Assembly (NCBI GenBank): GCA_002310075.1
Contig: DBXU01000110.1
Span: 2,242-14,006 of the forward strand
Direction: 5' to 3'
Source of the DNA: Bacteroidales bacterium UBA1204
Lineage (GTDB): Bacteria; Bacteroidota; Bacteroidia; Bacteroidales; F082
Length of the DNA: 11,765 nucleotides
The stretch's first letter is position 1. Each line of letters begins with the position of its first letter. Position numbers and translations under genes: made by a program. Shown in pieces: positions 5,727-11,765 of the stretch. Under the pieces are notes generated by a model. It saw nothing but the letters and a program-made list of their open reading frames with translations. It was not told where the DNA came from and did not search any database.

Positions 5727-8700
5727 ATGAAATCACGAAACCGATTCTGCTTGATATTGCTATTTTCCGTTTTATTAACCAGTTCTTTATCAGCGCAAAA
5801 GCATGTTGAGGCCTATGATCCTGAGGCGTTGTTCAACGAGGGCGTTCTTTTGTTCCAAAATCAGGAGTATGGCGCCGCACTTTCTGCTTTTAACCAATAC
5901 CGTGCCCAATCCGTTGATGCCAAATCACAGCGTTGTGTGGATGCACAATATTACGAGGCCGTCAGTTCGCTTTATCTCGGTCATGCCGATGGTCCGGCTA
6001 AAGTCATTCGTTTTGTGAACGACAACCCGGGAAGTACATGGGCTCGTCATGCCAACTTTTTGTATGCCAACAATTTGTTTCAAAACAAAAAATTCAAGGA
6101 AGCGCTTGAGATTTATGAGAAGACGAATGCAGCTTCTCTAACCGCCTTGGAGTCGCAACAGATGCAATTCAACAAGGCTTATGCTTATTTTCAGACTGGG
6201 AACCTTGACAAGGCAATGCCGCTATTTCATGGCTTGATGATGAACGAAGGAAAGTATAGGGAACAATCTCGATACTATTATGCTCACATTCAATATGTCA
6301 AGGAGAAATATAATGAGGCTTTGCCACATTTTCGCCAATTACGAACGCATCCTGATTATGCGAAAGTAGTACCAGCCTATATCATGCAGATAGATTATCT
6401 TAACGGTGATTATCAGTCTGTCATCGAGGAAGGACGTGACGCTATTCAACAGGCGGACAAGAAACGTAAGTCGGAAATGGCGCAGATTGTGGCCGATGCT
6501 TATTTTCAACAGAAGGACTACGATAAGACTTTGGAGTATTACCAGATCTATAATAAGAACTTGTCTGGAAAGACCATTTCACGCGAGGCATGCTATCAGA
6601 TGGGCGTCAGTAAGATGATGCTGGGGGATTACCAAGGTGCTATTGGCGATTTGCAGCGCATTGCCGGAGATACGGATATCATGGCGCAATACGCTTCCTA
6701 TTATCTTGCCTCATGTTATGCAAAGATTGACGAGCCAAAGTATGCCCGAAGCGCTTTCTATACCGCTTATTCTGCCGGTTTTGATGAAGAGGTCAGCGAA
6801 GAGGCTCTGTTCGACTATGCTAAATTGAGCCTTATTCCTGGTGCCGACCCTTTTAACGAAGCGGTCGGGTTGCTCGACAATTTCGTTGCTGCACATCCCA
6901 AGTCGCCGCGAAAATCCGAAGCCCAGGAGATGGCTATCTACCTTTTGCTCAACGCCAAAGAAAACGATCAAGCATTGGAAAGACTCGAAGCCATGCGAAA
7001 CAGAAGCACGGGACTGCAGAAAGTGTATAATGAGCTTTTGTATGATACGGGTATCAGTCATTTCCAACAAGGCAATTACGATAGAGCACAGGCGTGCTTC
7101 TCTAAGATCATGAACAGCAAGCAATCGGCCGCGAATAAGGCTGAAGCTTGCTTCTGGATGGGTGAATCGGCATATCAGTTGGGCGATCACAGCAAAGCAG
7201 CAAAATATCTGAATCAGTTCAAAGACATGGAAGCTGCATCCGGACTGCCAGAATATGCTTTGGCTGACTATGATTTGGGTTACATCCATTACCAGAAACC
7301 TGATTATGATGCTGCAGAAGCTTGTTTCAGACGTTTCATCCAGTCTGCAGATGATACCCAAAAAGACCTCAAAACGGATGCTTATATCCGTCTCGGTGAC
7401 TGTTTCTACATGGACAGAAACTACAACAACGCCATCAATTATTACGACTTGGCCACGCGCATCAGCAAACGCAATGCCGATTATGCTTTGTTCCAACAGG
7501 CACTTTGTTATGGTGCCAAAGGGGATGCAAATAAGAAAGTCGCCATGCTTAATGACTTGTTGGAAACTTATCCCAGTACTCCTTATTATGAGCAGGCTTT
7601 GTTTGAAATTGGCAATACCTATCTTGTCCATGGCGACAAACGTGCTGCCATCGCCAATTTCAATCGTCTGATCAAGGACAGACCTCGTTCAAGTTATACG
7701 AGACAGGCGATGATGAAGGTCGGTATGGTTTATTATAACAACAATCAATATGACCAAGCTTTGGCAAACTTGAAGAATTTGGTCGCTTCTTATCCCAATA
7801 CCGACGAATCACGTGAGGCGTTGAGTATTATTCGAAACATCTATATGGAGCAGAACAAGTTGGATGAATACTTCGGTTATGTCAATGCTAATGGTGAACA
7901 GGTGAAGGTCACACAACAAGACTCTTTGGCCTTTGCTAACGCCGAAGGATTCTATCTCGATGGCCAATACCAAAAGGCACAGACCGCTTTGCAGTATTAC
8001 TTCAACAACTTCAAGCGTGGTGCCTATCTGCTGAAAGCTCATTATTACGGCCTGGAATGTGCTGAAAGAGTGGGGACACAGGACCAAGTCGTCCAACACC
8101 TTAATTATATTTTATCGCAACCCGACAATGAATATACCGATAATGCCTTGTTGAAAATGGCACGTATTGAATATGAAAAAGGCAATTACAAGAAGGCGGG
8201 TGAGTATTATGAACGCTTGTCTCGTATTACGGACGAGCCTCTTAAGCGTCTGGAGGCACTCGAAGGCAGTATGAAGAGTAATTTCTTCTTGGGCAATTAC
8301 GATAAAGCTGTTGAGATGGGAGAGAGTCTGCGCCAATCGCGCGACCTGACCGAAGAACAAGTTAACCAGATTAACCACATTATAGGTAAGTCGTATTTCG
8401 AGAAAGGCAACTACACTGCCGCTATCGAGAAACTTGACAAGAGCGCCCGTAACGACAAGTCAGTTTATGGTGCTGAGAGCGCCTATTATTCCGCTGTGGC
8501 TTCCATCAAGATGAAACAGTATGATGAGGCTGAGAACAAAGTGTTCAACATCGCCGACAATTTCTCGAAGTATGATTATTGGGTCGCTAAGTCATTTATC
8601 GCCTTAGCCGATGTGTATGTGGCAAAGGAGAATTTCTTCCAAGCCAAAGAGACGCTTCGAAGCGTCATCGACAACTATAAGGGCAACGACTTGAAACAAG

Positions 8701-8786
8701 AAGCCCGCGCCAAACTTGCCGAGGTGGAACGCAAAGAGCCCAAAGTGGGCAACAACAACGGTATTGAACCTATTGAGATGGAATAA
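5727..8786 (+). CDS. Exported tetratricopeptide-repeat protein, function unknown
   Basis: This 1019-residue protein begins with a Sec signal peptide (basic start, hydrophobic core about residues 7-20, likely cleavage LSA|Q after residue 23), so the mature protein should be periplasmic or on the envelope. Almost the whole mature part is TPR-like helical hairpins with the usual small and aromatic pattern. Clear units start near residues 35 (ALFNEGVLLFQNQEYGAAL), 148, 183, 252, 287, 437, 474, 513, 552, 625, 661, 807, 884, 919 and 957. There is no catalytic motif and no C-terminal sorting domain; it ends in a short hydrophilic tail (about 1003-1019). TPR scaffolds of this type bind proteins, as in BamD or YbgF-like factors. 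The downstream barrel gene begins 3 bp after the stop, so the two probably act together, perhaps in outer-membrane assembly, transport or gliding-type functions; that role is inference. Confidence 0.9.
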   Translation: MKSRNRFCLILLFSVLLTSSLSAQKHVEAYDPEALFNEGVLLFQNQEYGAALSAFNQYRAQSVDAKSQRCVDAQYYEAVSSLYLGHADGPAKVIRFVNDNPGSTWARHANFLYANNLFQNKKFKEALEIYEKTNAASLTALESQQMQFNKAYAYFQTGNLDKAMPLFHGLMMNEGKYREQSRYYYAHIQYVKEKYNEALPHFRQLRTHPDYAKVVPAYIMQIDYLNGDYQSVIEEGRDAIQQADKKRKSEMAQIVADAYFQQKDYDKTLEYYQIYNKNLSGKTISREACYQMGVSKMMLGDYQGAIGDLQRIAGDTDIMAQYASYYLASCYAKIDEPKYARSAFYTAYSAGFDEEVSEEALFDYAKLSLIPGADPFNEAVGLLDNFVAAHPKSPRKSEAQEMAIYLLLNAKENDQALERLEAMRNRSTGLQKVYNELLYDTGISHFQQGNYDRAQACFSKIMNSKQSAANKAEACFWMGESAYQLGDHSKAAKYLNQFKDMEAASGLPEYALADYDLGYIHYQKPDYDAAEACFRRFIQSADDTQKDLKTDAYIRLGDCFYMDRNYNNAINYYDLATRISKRNADYALFQQALCYGAKGDANKKVAMLNDLLETYPSTPYYEQALFEIGNTYLVHGDKRAAIANFNRLIKDRPRSSYTRQAMMKVGMVYYNNNQYDQALANLKNLVASYPNTDESREALSIIRNIYMEQNKLDEYFGYVNANGEQVKVTQQDSLAFANAEGFYLDGQYQKAQTALQYYFNNFKRGAYLLKAHYYGLECAERVGTQDQVVQHLNYILSQPDNEYTDNALLKMARIEYEKGNYKKAGEYYERLSRITDEPLKRLEALEGSMKSNFFLGNYDKAVEMGESLRQSRDLTEEQVNQINHIIGKSYFEKGNYTAAIEKLDKSARNDKSVYGAESAYYSAVASIKMKQYDEAENKVFNIADNFSKYDYWVAKSFIALADVYVAKENFFQAKETLRSVIDNYKGNDLKQEARAKLAEVERKEPKVGNNNGIEPIEME

Positions 8787-8789
8787 GCT

Positions 8790-10544
8790 ATGAAAAGATA
8801 CATTCTGATAATGAGCATGGTCTTTATGGCCATAAGCGTATTTGCTCAGCACGATGAACAAGTCACGGTTGAAGGCAAATACCGACCTAAGGTAAACAAG
8901 GTAGACAAGTTGTTGTTGCAACCTGAGACGCCAAAGCCGTCCTATGACTTTCCCAGCACAGAGGTTAATCCGATGGAAGCCAAGCAGAAGTTTGCTCTCA
9001 ACCTGGAGAAAATAGCTCCTACGGGCTATGCTGCCAAGAAAGACAAGCTGGTGGAACCGACCAAGAACTTTCTCATGGCAGGCATCGGCACGAGAGTCTC
9101 ACCGCTGTTCCTCTATAAGCATAACTCCATGCTGACCAAGACCTTGGGCTTGGGCGTAGGCATTAAGCACAATTCCTCATGGCTCAACATCAAGGACTAC
9201 GCACCCTCAGGATACATGAACAATGCGTTTGATATTAATCTGACAACCAGTAAGTTCGATGGATTTCAAGTGGATGGCGGCGTGTATTACAAGAACAATA
9301 TGTACCATTATTATGGAGTCAACCTGGTGGAAACGCCTTTGACGGATGCCCAAATTGAACAATATTGCCCCCGTCAAGCCTACAACACCATTGGCGCGCA
9401 TGTCGGTATGGCCTCCACTTCGACGCGCGTGGGAGAGTTAAGTCATTCAAGCAGCTTGGATTATAATTACACATTCGACAGGTTTGAAGCCAGCGAGCAT
9501 TTTGTTGGCTTGAATTACGGCCTTGGTTACACACAGAATTGGTGGGGCAACAAGAGCCAACCTCAAAAAGTGGGTGTGAATTTGGGCATCCAGTATGCTG
9601 GCTTTTTGTATGATGCCAACCACCAGGCCAACCATCGGACTTTGTTCAAGGTCAACCCCTACTTCGAAATGAAAGATGAGTTTTATCGCCTGCATCTTGG
9701 AGCAGGTTTCGATTTCGGAATCATAGATGAGGACAAATATTTAGGCATCCGTCCCGATTTGAGTGGAAGTCTTTTTGTCTTGGACAAGAAACTGGAGTTC
9801 TATGCTGGCCTTAAGGGTGGCCGCAAGTTGATGCGATTCAGTGAAATCGTCGAGGACAACCCCTTCGTCTTCATCGCTTCACATGATGAGGTTCATGTGG
9901 TGAGAAACGAAAGGCTCTGTTTCGAAGGTGGCGTCCGCACCAACATTGCCGAAATCGTCGATTTGCACGTGGGCGTGCGCTATCGCCATGTCGACAATGA
10001 TGCCTTTTTTGTGATGGACGATATCGGTCCCGGCCAATTGTCAGACCTTTCCCATGACGACTATTCTTACCCACGACTGTATAACACTTACGGGATCGTT
10101 TATGATGAAACGAAGACCGTGTCTGTCTTGGCCGATGCCCGCGTCAAGATGCGCAATAGCCTCACGGCCGACCTTGGCCTGGCCTATCATAGCTGTTCGC
10201 CTGCCATTCAGGAATACGCCTGGTATCGTCCCACGACGGAAGCCAAACTGAAAGTGACCTACGATTACAACGACAAGCTGGCGTTTAACACCACTTTGCT
10301 TTATCAAGGCGGGCGTTATGCCAAGGTCTCGGATGATGGTCCTTACTGGAAGTATCCCCCTCGGTTTTACGCTGAAAAACTTAAGAATGTTTTCGACATC
10401 AGCCTCGGTGCCGATTATAAGGTGAATGACCAAATCACGGCCTTTGCTTTAATCGACAACCTGGCATGCCAAAAATATCAGTTGTATTATAACTATCCCG
10501 TAACAGGAATACAGCTTTTTGCAGGCGTGAAGCTGAGATTCTAG
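8790..10544 (+). CDS. Outer-membrane beta-barrel protein (TonB-dependent receptor-like, no plug seen)
   Basis: This 584-residue protein has a signal peptide (hydrophobic core about 4-17, likely cleavage VFA|Q after residue 19). A hydrophilic, proline-containing segment follows (about 20-90) that includes VTVEGKYRPKV (25-35), a sequence with a TonB-box-like look. From about residue 92 to the end, alternating aromatic/polar stretches typical of amphipathic beta strands appear (for example NFLMAGIGTRVSPLFLY, FDGFQVDGGVYYKNN and LEFYAGLKGGRKL), and the last strand ends in LFAGVKLRF with the C-terminal Phe common in BAM substrates. No recognisable plug domain lies between the signal peptide and the barrel, so I do not call it a standard TonB-dependent receptor. 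The ATG is 3 bp after the TPR gene stop, which implies co-translation, and a terminator follows 24 bp downstream. Confidence 0.85.
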   Translation: MKRYILIMSMVFMAISVFAQHDEQVTVEGKYRPKVNKVDKLLLQPETPKPSYDFPSTEVNPMEAKQKFALNLEKIAPTGYAAKKDKLVEPTKNFLMAGIGTRVSPLFLYKHNSMLTKTLGLGVGIKHNSSWLNIKDYAPSGYMNNAFDINLTTSKFDGFQVDGGVYYKNNMYHYYGVNLVETPLTDAQIEQYCPRQAYNTIGAHVGMASTSTRVGELSHSSSLDYNYTFDRFEASEHFVGLNYGLGYTQNWWGNKSQPQKVGVNLGIQYAGFLYDANHQANHRTLFKVNPYFEMKDEFYRLHLGAGFDFGIIDEDKYLGIRPDLSGSLFVLDKKLEFYAGLKGGRKLMRFSEIVEDNPFVFIASHDEVHVVRNERLCFEGGVRTNIAEIVDLHVGVRYRHVDNDAFFVMDDIGPGQLSDLSHDDYSYPRLYNTYGIVYDETKTVSVLADARVKMRNSLTADLGLAYHSCSPAIQEYAWYRPTTEAKLKVTYDYNDKLAFNTTLLYQGGRYAKVSDDGPYWKYPPRFYAEKLKNVFDISLGADYKVNDQITAFALIDNLACQKYQLYYNYPVTGIQLFAGVKLRF

Positions 10545-10567
10545 AATAAGGACTTCTCTACGGCCTT

Positions 10568-10600
10568 AAAAAGCCCCTTCTCGTCGAAGGGGCTTTTTCT
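10568..10600 (+). terminator. Rho-independent terminator of the TPR/OMP operon
   Basis: A perfect 13-bp stem (AAAAAGCCCCTTC at 10568-10580 and GAAGGGGCTTTTT at 10586-10598) with a 5-nt loop is followed by further pyrimidines. It lies 24 bp after the stop codon of the barrel gene and upstream of the gyrB promoter, so it separates the two transcripts. The A-tract on the left arm means it could work in both directions. Confidence 0.9.
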
Positions 10601-10694
10601 TTCCCGCGTGCGCGAGATAATAAGGTGTTTCAAAAAATTGCCCATTTTTAGCCCCGTAGAGACGTTTTGTATAAAAATCAAATTTTTCAACTTT

Positions 10695-10728
10695 TTTGTC
10701 CATTGTCTCCGAAAAAACCGTATCTTTG
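10695..10728 (+). promoter_or_regulatory. gyrB promoter
   Basis: TTTG at 10695-10698 (-33 element) and TATCTTTG at 10721-10728 (exact Bacteroidota -7 box) are separated by 22 nt. Initiation a few bases downstream gives a leader of roughly 27 nt before the ATG at 10762. The leader is A rich with no Shine-Dalgarno sequence, as usual in this phylum. The -7 octamer is identical to that upstream of nqrA. Confidence 0.7.
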
Positions 10729-10761
10729 CATCTTTAATTGAAAAACCCAAAGAATCAGAAA

Positions 10762-11765
10762 ATGACTGAAGAAGAAAAAAGAGAATTGGCAAGTGAAGAA
10801 TATGGTGCCAGTAAAATTCAAGTTCTTGAAGGCTTGGAGGCCGTACGCAAACGTCCGGCTATGTATATTGGCGACGTCCATTTCCGCGGCTTGCACCATC
10901 TGGTATATGAAGTGGTTGACAACTCCATCGACGAGGCCATGGCTGGCTATTGCGACAAAATCGATGTCCGCATCCTTCCTGGAAACGCCATTAGTGTCCT
11001 CGACAATGGCCGTGGTATTCCTACGGGCATGCACCCCAAAGAACACCGCTCGGCCCTTGAGGTCGTGTTAACGGTGCTGCACGCTGGCGGTAAGTTCGAC
11101 AAAGGCTCCTATAAGGTTTCTGGAGGTTTGCACGGCGTGGGTGTCAGCTGCGTCAATGCCCTTTCAACTCACCTGACCGCTGAGGTTTATCGTGAGGGGC
11201 AGATTTTCAAACAGGAATATGAATGTGGAAAGCCGTTATATGACGTGAAAGTGGTGGGGACAACCGACAAGAACGGCACCCGCATTACTTTCCAACCTGA
11301 TGCTTCGATTTTCCAAACTACGGAATACGACTATAGCACCCTCGCCAACCGCATGCGTGAGTTGGCTTACCTCAACCATGGCATCACGATCCAACTTACC
11401 GACGAGCGTGAGAAAATGGAGAACGGCGAATACCGCAGCGAGACCTTCTACTCCGAGAATGGCCTCATCGACTTCATCGCCTACCTTGACGCCAACCGCG
11501 AGAAACTCATCCCTGAACCGATTTCCATCTCTGGAGAGAGAAACGGCGTGCCAGTTGAGATCGCCCTTGAATACAACAACGAGTATAAGGAGAACTTGCA
11601 CTCCTATGTCAATAATATCAACACCATTGAAGGTGGTACCCACCTGCAAGGCTTCCGCTCGGGTCTCACGCGTTCGTTCAATGCCTACGCTGAGAAGAGC
11701 GGCCTGATGGAGAAGCTGGAGAAGCTAAAGGTGAAGATCTCGCCTGATGACTTCCGCGAAGGCCT
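10762..11765 (+). CDS. gyrB: DNA gyrase subunit B (N-terminal part, truncated by window edge)
   Basis: GyrB is the ATPase subunit of DNA gyrase, which with GyrA introduces negative supercoils. The window holds 334 codons of about 650: the GHKL ATPase domain and most of the transducer domain. Visible ATP-site features are YEVVDNSIDEA (49-59) with the general base Glu50 and Mg-ligand Asn54, VLDNGRGIP (79-87) with Asp81, and the lid motif SGGLHGVGVSCVNALS (120-135). RKRPAMYIGD (29-38) precedes them, and GTRITFQPD and EGGTHLQGFR follow in the transducer region. The sequence from EYGASKIQVLEGLEAVRKRP onward, including SALEVVLTVLHAGGKF, reads as GyrB and not ParE. The ATG at 10762 places about 13 acidic/basic residues before the conserved start, normal for this phylum. 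It has its own promoter and a terminator upstream, so it is not co-transcribed with the barrel gene. Confidence 0.96.
   Translation, partial: MTEEEKRELASEEYGASKIQVLEGLEAVRKRPAMYIGDVHFRGLHHLVYEVVDNSIDEAMAGYCDKIDVRILPGNAISVLDNGRGIPTGMHPKEHRSALEVVLTVLHAGGKFDKGSYKVSGGLHGVGVSCVNALSTHLTAEVYREGQIFKQEYECGKPLYDVKVVGTTDKNGTRITFQPDASIFQTTEYDYSTLANRMRELAYLNHGITIQLTDEREKMENGEYRSETFYSENGLIDFIAYLDANREKLIPEPISISGERNGVPVEIALEYNNEYKENLHSYVNNINTIEGGTHLQGFRSGLTRSFNAYAEKSGLMEKLEKLKVKISPDDFREG

Noticed and set aside
6711..7631. A 306-residue open frame on the minus strand inside the TPR gene
   Set aside because: It lies wholly antisense to a clearly coding TPR sequence, has no recognisable domain, and its composition reflects the complement of the repeat codons.
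10603..10616. GC-rich CGCGTGCGCG stretch after the terminator
   Set aside because: It is not a perfect palindrome, has no T-tract, and nothing nearby suggests a binding site.
1..11765. CRISPR arrays, tRNA or rRNA genes, IS elements with transposase
   Set aside because: None was seen: no spaced direct repeats, no RNA-gene-like sequence in the two intergenic gaps, and no transposase frame.

Overview
The window comes from a member of the Bacteroidota, most likely order Bacteroidales. The evidence is: (i) a complete Na+-NQR operon in the order nqrA-B-C-D-E-F whose proteins read like Bacteroidales versions; (ii) exact Bacteroidota-type -7 boxes (TATCTTTG, consensus TAnnTTTG) upstream of nqrA and gyrB; (iii) A/T-rich leaders without Shine-Dalgarno sequences; (iv) signal peptides ending in SAQ and FAQ; (v) an outer-membrane barrel ending in a C-terminal Phe. 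I cannot place it to genus.

Layout. Bases 1-5558, minus strand: nqrA (start 5558), nqrB, nqrC, nqrD, nqrE and nqrF, with nqrF running off the left edge. The genes overlap or lie 3-6 bp apart, so this is one transcript for the Na+-pumping NADH:quinone oxidoreductase. NADH is oxidised at NqrF (FAD, then 2Fe-2S). Electrons pass through the NqrD/E iron site and the covalent FMNs of NqrC and NqrB to quinone, and Na+ is exported. Bases 5559-5726 are a divergent intergenic region holding an nqr promoter and a weaker candidate promoter for the next operon. Bases 5727-10544, plus strand: a two-gene operon with a 1019-residue exported TPR-repeat protein followed 3 bp later by a 584-residue outer-membrane beta-barrel protein. 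It ends in a perfect 13-bp-stem terminator at 10568-10600. Bases 10762-11765, plus strand: the first half of gyrB behind its own promoter.

The most unusual feature is inside the nqr genes. Three different short palindromic sequences sit inside coding sequence without breaking the frame: one in nqrF (about 167-209) and two in nqrA (about 4912-4955 and 5244-5270). Each can be bracketed by a 4-5 bp direct repeat. Removing one repeat copy plus the insert deletes exactly 39, 39 and 21 bp (13, 13 and 7 codons) and restores sequence that looks like the ordinary family. I interpret them as dispersed palindromic elements that add peptides to a core respiratory enzyme, similar in concept to the Rickettsia palindromic elements. 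The sequences and spacings are read directly; mobility and dispersal elsewhere in the genome are inference.
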